Numbered from the stretch's first letter, positions 1-9,290 are shown. The stretch is 64,000 nucleotides of DNA from Brachyspira aalborgi (GCF_008016455.1 NZ_SAXU01000001.1:806001-870000); one strand, 5' to 3'. Program-made: numbers and translations. Notes: generated from the sequence alone by a model not told the origin.

Positions 1-98
1 TTTATATAAAAAGCGTTGGATAATATTATGCTTGAAGAAGTGGCTATTATAATTGCAATTGCAAACATAATTGGAATTTTATAAATTAATTTTCTCAT
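1..98 (-). CDS. N-terminal fragment of a membrane protein, possibly a methyl-accepting chemotaxis protein
   Basis: Only the first 32 codons lie in the window; the gene runs off the left edge. The protein starts MRKLIYKIP and goes straight into a hydrophobic segment, as in the first membrane helix of spirochaete chemotaxis receptors. An AGAGG sits about 12 nt upstream. The receptor assignment is only a guess from the N-terminal pattern; any protein with an N-terminal membrane anchor would fit. Confidence 0.4.
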   Translation of the reverse strand, partial: MRKLIYKIPIMFAIAIIIATSSSIILSNAFYI

Positions 99-219
99 TT
101 TTTAATCATACCTCTTTATTTGTGCATTTATAAAATATATTTTATAAAATTTATCGGTTTATCTAATAAAATGTATAATATTTAATTTAAAATGTCAATT
201 ATTCTATTAAAAAAATTAT

Positions 220-247
220 TTGACATTATAAAATATTATTCTATAAT
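220..247 (+). promoter_or_regulatory. Sigma70-type promoter upstream of rnr
   Basis: TTGACA at 220-225 and TATAAT at 242-247 are separated by 16 bp. Transcription would begin near 254 and give a leader of about 36 nt before the TTG start at 290. Confidence 0.65.
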
Positions 248-289
248 TAATAGCATATTAAAAAAATAATAAAAATGGATAATTAAAAT

Positions 290-2104
290 TTGAAAAATAG
301 TAAAAGTAAAAAGAATAAAGTTAATAACGATAAATCTAATAAAGAAAAAAAATCAATTAAATATAATAAAAATTCAAATAAAAAAATTTTAGTTAAAAAA
401 AAATTGGATAAAAAAACGGATATTAAGAAATCTATTCCAAAACCCGATATAAAGATAGATATAAACAATCCTAAAAAAGACGCCGAATTAATAGCAAAAG
501 CTTATAATATTCCGATTGAATTCAATAAAAAATGTTTAGAGGAAGCAAAATCACTGCCCGATAATTTGGAAAACGAACCTTTAGAATTTGACAGAATAGA
601 TTTAAGAGATTTAAAAACTATAACTATAGACGGAGCGGATTCAAAAGATTTTGACGATGCGATAAGCGTAGAAAAATTAAACGATGGTTATAAAATCGGA
701 GTTCATATTGCAGATGTGAGTCATTTTGTAGATATTGGAAGCGCTTTAGACAGAGAGGCGAGAAAGAGAGGAAATAGCGTTTATTTGATAGATAAAGTTT
801 ATCCAATGTTTCCGCATGAACTTTCAAACGGAATTTGTTCTTTAAATGAAGGAGTTAGCAGATTTGCTATGACGGTTTTTATAAATATTGACAATAAAGG
901 CAATGTTAGAGAAAGCAGTTTTCATAAAAGCGTTATAAAATCCGACAGAAGATTAACCTACGATTACGCTCAAGATATTTTAGACAAAATTGAAGAAGAC
1001 GAAGAATGGCTAAAAAAATTATTAACCGAAGCAAATGAAATAAAAGAAATATTATTAAAAAAAAGAATTGAAAACGGAAGTATAGAATTTAATTTAAACG
1101 AAACTAAAATTATACTTGACGGAGACGGAAATCCGAAAGACTTTTTTATCGCCGAAAGGAAAGAAACGCATAAAATAATAGAAGAGTTAATGCTTTTGGC
1201 AAATTGCGAAGTCGCTAAAAAATTGAAAAATATAAAAGGCGCTATTTACAGAGTTCATGATTCTCCCGATAAAGAAAAATTGGACACATTTAATAGAATC
1301 GCTTACAACAGAGGATATAAATTAGTAAAAGACAATGAAGGAAATTTTGATTTTCAATCTTTTATGGAAAATATAACGGGAAAGGCGGACGAAAAATTAC
1401 TTCTCACTTTACTTTTGCGTTCTATGAAACAGGCTGTTTACGATATTAATAATATAGGACATTTTGGGCTTGGCTTTCAATATTATACGCATTTTACATC
1501 GCCGATAAGAAGATATACAGATTTGCTCACTCATAGATTATTAAAATTAGTATTGGAAGAAGATATAAAAACTCTTAAACCTTCAATGCAGAAAATGTTT
1601 AATAACGCCGCTTTGTCATGCTCAAAAACCGAAAGAGTGGCTATAGAATGCGAGCGAGCTTTAAATAAAGTAAAATCCGTTAGGTTTATGAAAGATAAAG
1701 TTGGAAACGAATATAACGGAATAATAAGCGGAATAACGAAATTCGGAATATTCGTGGAAATAGAAGAGCGAGGAATAGAAGGACTTATAAGATACGCAAT
1801 TTTAAAATCGCATTATAGATTTGACGAAAAAGAACAAGCTGCCTATAGCGAAGCTAACGGCAAATGGTTTACTTTGGGCGATAAAATAAGAATAACGGTT
1901 TATAAAGTTAATCTTAAAGAATTATTTATAGATTTTATTCCATCTGACGAGTTTGATAATTCATTTGATAGAGAGAATATAATTGACGGTAAAGATTTTT
2001 TTAATAAAATTAGAAAAAGCAAAAATAAAAAGAATAATAAAAATAATTCTAATCGCGGTAATAATAGAGGAAGAAATAAATCAAAAAATAATCGCAAAAG
2101 ATAA
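290..2104 (+). CDS. rnr: Ribonuclease R-like 3'-5' exoribonuclease without N-terminal cold-shock domains
   Basis: RNase R degrades structured RNA from the 3' end. The RNB catalytic motif DGADSKDFDDAI lies near residues 114-125, the catalytic domain runs to about 440, and an S1 RNA-binding domain follows around 470-545. The last 35 residues are a Lys/Asn/Arg-rich tail. At 604 aa it is shorter than typical RNase R of 700-800 aa. The usual helix-turn-helix and cold-shock domains are replaced by about 50 Lys/Asn-rich residues. The start is TTG: it is the first start codon after an in-frame stop at 284-286 and no ATG occurs in the N-terminal part. Only a weak GGA (277-279) lies upstream. It stands alone behind its own promoter. 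RNase II is less likely because of the basic tail. Confidence 0.88.
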   Translation: MKNSKSKKNKVNNDKSNKEKKSIKYNKNSNKKILVKKKLDKKTDIKKSIPKPDIKIDINNPKKDAELIAKAYNIPIEFNKKCLEEAKSLPDNLENEPLEFDRIDLRDLKTITIDGADSKDFDDAISVEKLNDGYKIGVHIADVSHFVDIGSALDREARKRGNSVYLIDKVYPMFPHELSNGICSLNEGVSRFAMTVFINIDNKGNVRESSFHKSVIKSDRRLTYDYAQDILDKIEEDEEWLKKLLTEANEIKEILLKKRIENGSIEFNLNETKIILDGDGNPKDFFIAERKETHKIIEELMLLANCEVAKKLKNIKGAIYRVHDSPDKEKLDTFNRIAYNRGYKLVKDNEGNFDFQSFMENITGKADEKLLLTLLLRSMKQAVYDINNIGHFGLGFQYYTHFTSPIRRYTDLLTHRLLKLVLEEDIKTLKPSMQKMFNNAALSCSKTERVAIECERALNKVKSVRFMKDKVGNEYNGIISGITKFGIFVEIEERGIEGLIRYAILKSHYRFDEKEQAAYSEANGKWFTLGDKIRITVYKVNLKELFIDFIPSDEFDNSFDRENIIDGKDFFNKIRKSKNKKNNKNNSNRGNNRGRNKSKNNRKR

Positions 2105-2154
2105 AATTGAATTGATAAAAATTTTATTTAAATTTTGTAGTTTATAAAAATATT

Positions 2155-3552
2155 TTAATTTATTCCAAGTCTTTTAACCGCTTCTGAAATATGCTCTATT
2201 CCTATAACTTTTATTCCTTCAATAGTTTTTGAGTTTTGAATTTCTTTTAACGCTCTTTTTGAAATATAAACTTCTTTAAGAGAAAATTTTTTCATCTCTT
2301 TTATTCTTCTTTCTATAAATCTAACGGGACGAACTTCACCCGAAAGTCCTAACTCTCCTATATAAGCGGTTGTTCTTTGAATTGCAATTCCCGACATACT
2401 TGAAGCTATAGCCATTGCAACCGACATATCGCTCGCCGTTTCTTTTACATTAAGTCCATTTGCTATATTAAGATAAACATCCTGATTCGACAAATTAAGA
2501 TGCGCTCGTTTTTCAAGAATCGCTATTATTATTAAAAGTCTGTATTGGTCATATCCCATAGTTAATCTTCTTGGATAACCGAAAGAACTACTGCCAACCA
2601 AAGCTTCTTGCTCAACGCAAAAAACTCTGCTTCCTTCAATTACGGGAGTTATAACATTTCCTGCAAATATCGATTCGTTAATTCCTTTAGTAAAAACTCT
2701 CGATGCATCGCTCACTTCCATTAATCCTTTTTCTGTCATTTCAAATATTCCGACTTCATCAACTGCACCGTATCTATTTTTTACCGCTCTTAAAATTCTA
2801 TATATTCCTTTATCGTCTCCTTCAAAATATAAAACGCAATCTACTATATGCTCTAATATTTTAGGTCCCGCTATAGTTCCTTCTTTCGTTATATGTCCGA
2901 CTAAAAATATAGTTATGTTTTTTAATTTTGCTATTTGCATTAAAGCCCAAGCGCAGTTTTTAATTTGAGCGGGAGAGCCTGCTATACTATTTGTTGAAGA
3001 AGTATATATAGTTTGAACGGAATCGATTATCGCAAGTTTTGGTTTTTCTTCCATAAGAGTATTTACAATATTATCGCAATTTGATTCTGAAGAAATTAAA
3101 AAATCCGAATCGTTTATATTCATTATATTTAATCTATCCGCTCTTAATTTTATTTGCTCTAAAGATTCTTCGCCCGTAAAATAAAATACTTTTTCTTTTT
3201 TTGATATATTTGAAGCGACTTGCAAAAGCAGAGTAGATTTTCCAATTCCAGGCTCGCCTCCGATTAAAATAACGCTTCCTTGCACTAATCCTCCGCCAAG
3301 CACTCCGTTAAGCTCTTCTATTTCAGTAGATATTCTAACATTATCTCCCGTTTTAATTTTTTTTATTGAAGTTAGTAAAGCCTTTCCTTCGGAATTTCTC
3401 TCTCTTATATTTTTTATATTATTATTTTCTTGCGGTTCTGTGAAAGGTTTTAATGTATTCCAAGAATTGCAGGACGGACATTTTCCCATCCAATTAATCG
3501 TAGTTTCTCCGCAATTATCGCATATAAATATCGTGTTATTCTTTTTCGGCAT
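2155..3552 (-). CDS. radA: DNA repair protein RadA (Sms)
   Basis: RadA is a RecA-like branch-migration ATPase used in recombination and repair. An N-terminal four-cysteine zinc finger (CDNC...CPSC) is followed by Walker A GGEPGIGKST near residue 98, the RadA signature KNRYG near 258, and a C-terminal Lon-protease-like domain. I place the start at the ATG at 3552 (MPKKNN). The reading frame is open a little further to a TTG at 3567, but that adds only five residues and has no better ribosome site. The gene overlaps the end of the upstream GldG-like gene by 17 nt, so the two are probably cotranscribed. Length is normal for the family. Confidence 0.95.
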   Translation of the reverse strand: MPKKNNTIFICDNCGETTINWMGKCPSCNSWNTLKPFTEPQENNNIKNIRERNSEGKALLTSIKKIKTGDNVRISTEIEELNGVLGGGLVQGSVILIGGEPGIGKSTLLLQVASNISKKEKVFYFTGEESLEQIKLRADRLNIMNINDSDFLISSESNCDNIVNTLMEEKPKLAIIDSVQTIYTSSTNSIAGSPAQIKNCAWALMQIAKLKNITIFLVGHITKEGTIAGPKILEHIVDCVLYFEGDDKGIYRILRAVKNRYGAVDEVGIFEMTEKGLMEVSDASRVFTKGINESIFAGNVITPVIEGSRVFCVEQEALVGSSSFGYPRRLTMGYDQYRLLIIIAILEKRAHLNLSNQDVYLNIANGLNVKETASDMSVAMAIASSMSGIAIQRTTAYIGELGLSGEVRPVRFIERRIKEMKKFSLKEVYISKRALKEIQNSKTIEGIKVIGIEHISEAVKRLGIN

Positions 3553-5593
3553 TATTGAATTTCTCAAATATTTTCTTTCTTCGTTTTTTGTCCGAATTCC
3601 ATAAAGCGAGTCCGAATACTATAACAGCTAAAGGAACTATAATTATATTTACAATTCTAACTAATAATTTAGAAATTTCGGGATTTATAATAACGCCGAA
3701 TAAGTTTAAACCTTTATAAGGCGGATTAAATATAGCTCCCTTTCTTCTTATGCTCATAAGTCCGACATCGCCAGCCATATAATCGACTAAATTCATTAAA
3801 AGTATTCTATTCACAGTATATGCGCTATTTTTAGCTATGTCGTAAGAACCTATAAGTATTATTTTTCCGTCAGTAGTAGAATTAATTCTATTTATATTTG
3901 CCAAATCCGATTGATTAGGAATATCTTTATTTAAAAAAGCGCTTTCCATTTTTCCTTCGGATACCGCTCCTATTAATCTTCTATATAATCTGTTTGCATC
4001 CGATGGCGCTCCAGACATAGAAGATGAAATATTTTGAGTTTCAGTCCAACTCTTAACGCTTGTATGAAATAAAGGAGTTATTTTTAATCCGTCTATATTC
4101 GTATTAATTAAAACTTCAGAAACCATCGGAACAAGAATGGCGTTTATACTTTTAGTTATATCGCTTTTAGGATTTATATTTTCCGTAGCTATTGCGGGAA
4201 CATAATATACCATCTGCTCTGGTGCGTTTTGCTCTCTTCTACTTCTATAACAATATTCGTCAAAAACCATATTCGTAGCGACAGTTAAACCATAATTTTG
4301 AATCATATTATTTAATCCGTTTGTAACGGGAACTAAAACAGGCTCGCCATATATTGGAGAATTAGGATTATTTTCATCCATTTCTACTCCGCTAATCATA
4401 AATAAAACGGGCTTGCCTCTCATTATAAATTGGTCTAGTTTATATAATTCGCTTTCAGTCCATTCAACTTTACCGCCCGCTATTATCAAAGCGTCTATAT
4501 TTGAAGGAATATCTTCTTTTGTTGTATCTATAACTTGATAATTATAATTCGCTTCAATTTCGCCTAAATATTCCGTAAAACTATTATATCTATCGTTTGG
4601 ATTTCCGCCGTATTGTTCGGGAATGTCGAAATACGGAGGCTCTCCATGTCCCGTTATATATCCTACAGTCGCTTTTATTCCAAGCATACCGTCAATATTT
4701 TTTAATATATCGTCTTTGATTGCGGAAAAATCGCCGTATAAAATTGAAGCCGTTGATAATTCTTTTATATCGTCTCCGTTTTCTAAAAATAATGAAAAAT
4801 AACCGCTTCCTTTATTTGCCACTATGTTTCCTTTTTCGTCTTTAATATCTTCCCACTCTAATTTTTTTATATTTAATTTTTTTAATAATTCTTCGTTATT
4901 AATTTCGTCTTCGGAGTTTACAATATTTATATTAGTGAACACCACTTTATTCATTAAATTTTTATTCGCTTCGTTTACGGCTTGCATTATTGATTCTGGA
5001 ACTAAATTTGCAGCTCCAATCGGAAGAAGTCCGTAAATTTCAGGCGAAGATATATAATAAACATTTAAATTATTTTCAAGTCTTTTTAATTTATCGTTTT
5101 TATCAATCATTTTTCTTATAACTGTGTCTATTCTATATTCTAATCCTTCCGTAGATTCTATAAAAGGAATAGTTTCGATAGAATCTCCATACAAAAAGGC
5201 AAGTCCCATATAAGCGACTTTAGTTTGAGTTTGGTCTCTCTCCAATACGCTAATTTGACTTGAGCTAATTCCATATTGATTAGCCAAAGACTGATTTTTT
5301 GAAGCGTCTATAATTTCAAAACTTATATTTTTTGATTTATATTCTTCAAAGATATCTCTTACATATTTTTCGTAAGTTGAAAAAGGCGGCGGAAGATTTG
5401 GAGTTATAAAAAACTTCACGCTCATAGGCTCTTTTATATTTTTTATTAGAGTTTTACTTTCTTTACTTAAAGAATAAACTTTATCTCTCGTTAAATCCAA
5501 AGAAGGATTAAATTGATTAATAATCGCATTGATTAAAATTATAATTATTAAAACTAAAATAAATGTTATGATTCTGTCTTTTTTCTTTGTCAT
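3536..5593 (-). CDS. GldG-like ABC-transporter accessory membrane protein
   Basis: The 685-residue protein has one N-terminal membrane helix (about 10-28), a large extracytoplasmic region resembling the GldG / ABC_transp_aux family, and a C-terminal helix (about 645-670) followed by a basic tail. A SLDLTRDKVYSLS segment just after the first helix is typical of GldG. Relatives act with a GldA-type ATPase and GldF-type permease. Neither gene is next to it here: it is first in its transcript, after a TAGGA ribosome site, with radA downstream. It may serve a transporter encoded elsewhere. Confidence 0.75.
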   Translation of the reverse strand: MTKKKDRIITFILVLIIIILINAIINQFNPSLDLTRDKVYSLSKESKTLIKNIKEPMSVKFFITPNLPPPFSTYEKYVRDIFEEYKSKNISFEIIDASKNQSLANQYGISSSQISVLERDQTQTKVAYMGLAFLYGDSIETIPFIESTEGLEYRIDTVIRKMIDKNDKLKRLENNLNVYYISSPEIYGLLPIGAANLVPESIMQAVNEANKNLMNKVVFTNINIVNSEDEINNEELLKKLNIKKLEWEDIKDEKGNIVANKGSGYFSLFLENGDDIKELSTASILYGDFSAIKDDILKNIDGMLGIKATVGYITGHGEPPYFDIPEQYGGNPNDRYNSFTEYLGEIEANYNYQVIDTTKEDIPSNIDALIIAGGKVEWTESELYKLDQFIMRGKPVLFMISGVEMDENNPNSPIYGEPVLVPVTNGLNNMIQNYGLTVATNMVFDEYCYRSRREQNAPEQMVYYVPAIATENINPKSDITKSINAILVPMVSEVLINTNIDGLKITPLFHTSVKSWTETQNISSSMSGAPSDANRLYRRLIGAVSEGKMESAFLNKDIPNQSDLANINRINSTTDGKIILIGSYDIAKNSAYTVNRILLMNLVDYMAGDVGLMSIRRKGAIFNPPYKGLNLFGVIINPEISKLLVRIVNIIIVPLAVIVFGLALWNSDKKRRKKIFEKFNNAEKE

Positions 5594-5804
5594 TATATAT
5601 TCCTATTAAAAATAATGCTTATATAATAATATATAATTAATTATAAAACAAGTATTTTTTGTTAAATTATTTTAAATATTTAGACTTACTTTATTAAAAA
5701 ATATATAAACTTACAAAATTAATAAATATTGAAAATCTACATTAATAAAATAAAAACTTTAAATGAAATTTATAATTAAGATAAACATAAATAATTTTAC
5801 ATTC

Positions 5805-5832
5805 TTTACAAATAAAATTATTTTGTTATAAT
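5805..5832 (+). promoter_or_regulatory. Promoter placing transcription start at the ATG of the Rpn-like nuclease
   Basis: TTTACA (5805-5810), a 16-bp spacer and a perfect TATAAT (5827-5832) are followed by only 6 nt before the ATG at 5839. A normal +1 would fall on or next to the start codon, and there is no Shine-Dalgarno. Confidence 0.6.
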
Positions 5833-5838
5833 ATAATT

Positions 5839-6762
5839 ATGAAACATGAAGAAGTATACAAATTAAGTGATTTATTTGCACGATATTTACTCGGAAAAAA
5901 CGGAAACGAAGATTTATTAACCGATTTGGTAAATTCCACTTTAAGAGAATTTAATTTTGAGGAAGTTAAAGATTTAGAGATAATTGACCCATTCAATTTG
6001 TCAGAAAATATTGAACTTAAAGAGTCGATAATTGATATTAAAGCAAAAACAAAAAATAATGAAACTGTGATTATAGAATTTCAACTTTGCGGAAATATGG
6101 ATTTTCTTAAAAGAATTTTTTATTATATTTCAAAAAATGTTGTCAATGAAGTGACGCTTACAGCGGGCAGACGCCAAGAAGGCGAAAATTATAACAATGT
6201 TCAAAAAATTATTAGCATTAATTTATTAGATTTTAATTTAAAATTCGGAGATAAAGGTAAGGCTCACAGATGTTTTAAATTGATTGATACAAAAGATTTA
6301 AATATAAGTTTAGATTTAATTCAAATTCATATTTTAGAAGTAAAAAGATTTATTGAAATAATTAAAAATTCAACTAAAGAGGAATTAAAGAAAAACAGAT
6401 TATTAAGTTGGATGAAATTTTTTACAAGCGATAATTTAGAATTAATCGAAGAAGAGCTAAAGGAGGAGAATCAAATTATGAGTAAAGTTATTGAAGAATA
6501 CAGAAAATTTACTTCGGATGATAAAATGATGCGAGCGTATGCAGCTAGAGAAGCGTTTTTAGTTGGGCAAAAAATGATGTTAAGAAGAGAGCGAGAAGAC
6601 GGTTTTGACGAAGGAATAGAAGAAGGTATAAAAATGGGTAAACTTGAAGGAATAAGAGATGAAAAATACTCAATGGCAAAATCAATGAAAACTAAAAACC
6701 TAGACATTAACCTTATAAGCGAAATCACAGGCTTAACCATAGACGAAATTGAAAAACTATAA
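5839..6762 (+). CDS. Rpn-family PD-(D/E)XK nuclease / putative transposase
   Basis: This 307-residue protein matches the Rpn recombination-promoting nuclease family (PDDEXK transposase-like). The N-terminal half carries the nuclease core: an acidic residue in SIIDIKAK followed by IIEFQL, the E-x-Q version of the D...E-x-K active site (about residues 64-84). The C-terminal part is helical and charged, with a GFDEGIEEGIKMGKLEG stretch typical of the family. It is the first gene of the accessory island that contains hsdS and hsdR. Family members are often mobile and multicopy, but no inverted repeats were found at its ends. The transcript is predicted to be leaderless. Confidence 0.85.
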   Translation: MKHEEVYKLSDLFARYLLGKNGNEDLLTDLVNSTLREFNFEEVKDLEIIDPFNLSENIELKESIIDIKAKTKNNETVIIEFQLCGNMDFLKRIFYYISKNVVNEVTLTAGRRQEGENYNNVQKIISINLLDFNLKFGDKGKAHRCFKLIDTKDLNISLDLIQIHILEVKRFIEIIKNSTKEELKKNRLLSWMKFFTSDNLELIEEELKEENQIMSKVIEEYRKFTSDDKMMRAYAAREAFLVGQKMMLRREREDGFDEGIEEGIKMGKLEGIRDEKYSMAKSMKTKNLDINLISEITGLTIDEIEKL

Positions 6763-6873
6763 TAAATGAATAAAATTAATTTGACTTGTTAAATTAAAAC
6801 CATTAAAATTAAAATAATAAACTATCATTTTATTAAATTATAAAAATTCTAGCTTATCCTAAAAATATAATAT

Positions 6874-6902
6874 TTGACTATAAAACATATAAATTATATA
6901 AT
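6874..6902 (+). promoter_or_regulatory. Promoter placing transcription start at the ATG of hsdS
   Basis: TTGACT (6874-6879), a 17-bp spacer and TATAAT (6897-6902) are followed by 6 nt and the hsdS ATG (6909). The geometry is the same as for the gene at 5839, and no Shine-Dalgarno is visible. Confidence 0.6.
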
Positions 6903-6908
6903 TAATTT

Positions 6909-8147
6909 ATGAATAAATTACCTGACGGCTGGGAAGAAAAATATATTGAAGAAGTATTTGAAATTAGAAAAAATTATACTAATGCAAGAAAAGATTTGGA
7001 TAATAATTCTAATATTTCTTATTTGCATTACGGAGATATACATAAATATTACCAACATAAATTAGATTGTAAAAATATATCTTTGCCTAAAATTTCTGAG
7101 AACAAACTTTCTAAATATATTAATAAATTGGAGTTAGTAAAAAACGGAGATTTAATAGTAGTTGATGTTTCGGAAGATTATAAAGGAATATGCTCAAGCG
7201 TTGAGGTTAAAAACTTATCGTATAAACTCGTATCTGGCTTACATACCCTTTTATTAAGAGATAAAGGAAATTATTTTGCAGATGGTTATAAAGGATATAT
7301 TTTTTATAATCATAATGTGCATAAAGAATGTTGTAAAGTAGCCACAGGAATATCGGTTTATGGAATAAATCGAAAAAATTTAAAAAAAATAAAAATTCCT
7401 ATTCCTCCATTAGACGAACAAAAACGCATTGCATCCGCACTTTCAAAAATTGACGCATATTTAGAAAATACAATTAAACTAATAGAAGAAAAAGAAAGAT
7501 TTAAAAGAGGAATTGCTAAAAAATTATTGACTTGTAAAGAAGGCGAAAATATTCCCGAAGCAAGATTTAAAGGTTTTGAGAACGAATGGGAAATAGTTAA
7601 ACTTGGCGATATGTTTGATAATTTTAAAGAAAAGAATAACGAAGATAAAATAATATTGGCTTCTACGATAGATAAAGGAGTTATACCTAATAGTTTGACG
7701 GAAAGAAAAATAATAAGAAAAAAAGAAAGTTTATCTAATTATAAATTAGTAAAAAAAGGTTGTTTTGTTATAAGTTTAATGTCGTTTCAAAGCGGATTTG
7801 AATATTCCGATTATGAAGGAATTATAAGTCCAGCATATACCGTATTAAAACCTAAAATAGAAATGGCTCACTATTTTTATAAATATTATTTTAAAAGTTT
7901 CAAATTTATTAAAGATTTAAGACCTTATGCGGAAGGTATTAGGTATGGTAAACAAATTAAATTTAAAGCTTGCAAAGATATATTAGTTCCATATCCGAGT
8001 ATTGAAGAGCAAGAAAAGATAGGCAGATATTTAAGTTTGCTTGATGAAGAAATTGATAATTTGAAAAAGCAAAAAGAATTGATTAAGGAAATGAAGAGAG
8101 GAGCTATGCAAAAATTATTGTCTGGCGAGGTTAGGTTGTTGGAGTAG
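6909..8147 (+). CDS. hsdS: Type I restriction-modification specificity subunit HsdS
   Basis: HsdS recognises the two halves of the target and holds HsdM and HsdR. The 412-residue protein has two target-recognition domains, each followed by a helical spacer. The first spacer begins after IPIPPLDEQKRIASALSKID (about 160-200) and the second is the C-terminal EQEKIGRYLSLLDEEIDNLK. The full two-domain layout suggests an intact subunit. No hsdM lies upstream; the nearest gene is the Rpn-like nuclease. hsdR lies 1.4 kb downstream, separated by small genes. Confidence 0.92.
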   Translation: MNKLPDGWEEKYIEEVFEIRKNYTNARKDLDNNSNISYLHYGDIHKYYQHKLDCKNISLPKISENKLSKYINKLELVKNGDLIVVDVSEDYKGICSSVEVKNLSYKLVSGLHTLLLRDKGNYFADGYKGYIFYNHNVHKECCKVATGISVYGINRKNLKKIKIPIPPLDEQKRIASALSKIDAYLENTIKLIEEKERFKRGIAKKLLTCKEGENIPEARFKGFENEWEIVKLGDMFDNFKEKNNEDKIILASTIDKGVIPNSLTERKIIRKKESLSNYKLVKKGCFVISLMSFQSGFEYSDYEGIISPAYTVLKPKIEMAHYFYKYYFKSFKFIKDLRPYAEGIRYGKQIKFKACKDILVPYPSIEEQEKIGRYLSLLDEEIDNLKKQKELIKEMKRGAMQKLLSGEVRLLE

Positions 8148-8247
8148 ATTTGTTGCTTTAGCGTGCAATCCAATTTTAATAAAATTCATTTATTAATGAA
8201 ACTAATTTTTAAAATTAATTTTCTTAAATGTCGATTGACAATTAAAA

Positions 8248-8427
8248 TTATTTATTTTTCTTGCGTTCTCTACATTCTCTAGCGTATTTTTCGGCAAAAT
8301 ATTTTATAAGTTCGTCTAATTCGTTATCGTTTATTATATTGTATCGGTTTAGATTACATAAAAAACTTGTAACTAAAACGCCCATTTTGTATTCTTCTTC
8401 GGTTATTTGAATTCTTATTACATTCAT
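8248..8427 (-). CDS. Small hypothetical protein (59 aa)
   Basis: The frame encodes MNVIRIQITEEEYK and a Lys/Arg-rich end. Its ATG overlaps the stop of the preceding small gene by 4 nt (ATGA), and GAGGA lies a few bases upstream, so the two look translationally coupled. No family was recognised. It sits on the strand opposite hsdS and hsdR, inside the restriction/toxin-antitoxin island. Confidence 0.6.
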   Translation of the reverse strand: MNVIRIQITEEEYKMGVLVTSFLCNLNRYNIINDNELDELIKYFAEKYARECRERKKNK

Positions 8428-8600
8428 TTTATTTCCTCTTTAGAATTTAATTTATTATTGATTTCTTTTAATTCTTTTAATATCTCTTTTTGGTTATCGT
8501 TAATTTCATTTAATAATTTAACTCCTTCTTCAAGCATAGCTCGTTTTTGAGGATTGTTAAACATATCGTTTATATCTTCTTGCCATTTAAATAAACCCAT
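8424..8600 (-). CDS. Small hypothetical helical protein (58 aa)
   Basis: The frame starts MGLFKWQEDINDMF and continues as an acidic/basic heptad-like helix (residues 22-55). GGAG lies 9 nt before the ATG. The stop overlaps the start of the next small gene (ATGA). No family was recognised. A two-gene accessory cassette is plausible, but any function would be a guess. Confidence 0.6.
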   Translation of the reverse strand: MGLFKWQEDINDMFNNPQKRAMLEEGVKLLNEINDNQKEILKELKEINNKLNSKEEIK

Positions 8601-8835
8601 TTTTAATTACTCCTTTTTTAATTATATTATATAGTTTAATATTATAATATCAATAATATATTCTTAATATATCGACAAAAAATATTTTTAATATTGACAT
8701 TAAATTTATTTGAAATATCCGCAATATATTGTATGTTTTTATTTTATAGGAAAAATATTTGCATATATAGACGGTTTATATTTAGTTATCGTTATTATAC
8801 AAATTCAAAATTTATAAAACGCTAATAATTAATAG

Positions 8836-8863
8836 TTGATTTTATAATCTTAAATTATATAAT
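8836..8863 (+). promoter_or_regulatory. Promoter for the HicA/HicB genes with a very short leader
   Basis: TTGATT (8836-8841), 16 bp, and TATAAT (8858-8863) lie just before the ATG at 8875. The predicted leader is only about 4-5 nt and has no Shine-Dalgarno. Confidence 0.5.
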
Positions 8864-8874
8864 TAATATATATT

Positions 8875-9117
8875 ATGAATAAAAAAGAAATTATTAATAA
8901 ACTAAAAAATAATAATAAAAATATTGAATATGCCGACTTTTGCTCAATATTAAAATATTTTGGATTTGTATGCAAAAGACAAAGAGGAAGCCATAGATTA
9001 TATTATAGAATTGGAGTTAAAGAATTGCTAAATATACAAAATGTCAACGGAGAAGTTAAACCTTATCAAATTAAACAATTTTTAAATATTATAAAAAAAT
9101 ATAATCTTGAGGAGTAA
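8875..9117 (+). CDS. hicA: HicA-type mRNA interferase toxin
   Basis: HicA toxins are small double-stranded-RNA-binding-fold ribonucleases. The 80-residue frame has the family pattern: a glycine-rich turn and catalytic histidine in QRGSHRLYY (about residues 37-45) and a C-terminal helix after VKPYQIKQFL. A HicB-like gene begins 2 nt after its stop. The toxin-antitoxin pair lies between hsdS and hsdR, a common place for such modules. The family pattern is clear although the N-terminal region is somewhat longer than usual. Confidence 0.8.
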   Translation: MNKKEIINKLKNNNKNIEYADFCSILKYFGFVCKRQRGSHRLYYRIGVKELLNIQNVNGEVKPYQIKQFLNIIKKYNLEE

Positions 9118-9119
9118 TT

Positions 9120-9290
9120 ATGAAATATACGATAAAAATATTTTTCAGCGAAGAGGACGAAGGATATATTGCGATAGCCGAAGAGCTTGACTCGATAAGC
9201 GCATTTGGAAAAACGGAAGAAGAAGCATTAAAAGAACTTAAAAACGCTATTTCGCTTTATTTTGAAGAAAGAAATATATTGCAAAACTAA
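9120..9290 (+). CDS. hicB: HicB-type antitoxin (short form)
   Basis: This 56-residue protein starts MKYTIKIFFSEEDEGYIAIA and continues ...SAFGKTEEEALKEL, the degenerate RNase-H-like HicB fold. GAGGAG lies just upstream, overlapping the hicA stop, so translation is coupled. It ends after the RNase-H-like domain and lacks a separate C-terminal DNA-binding domain, as in the short HicB class. It would neutralise the upstream HicA by direct binding. Confidence 0.8.
   Translation: MKYTIKIFFSEEDEGYIAIAEELDSISAFGKTEEEALKELKNAISLYFEERNILQN

Noticed and set aside
4824-5036. Plus-strand frame opposite the GldG-like gene as a gene
   Set aside because: It is antisense to a convincing gene, has no ribosome site and its composition mirrors the opposite strand. 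The same holds for frames at 283-468, 1900-2097, 14511-14756, 16350-16634, 48613-48900 and others.
5594-5838. A gene in the gap between the GldG-like gene and the Rpn-like nuclease
   Set aside because: All six frames are broken by stops and only promoter elements are visible.
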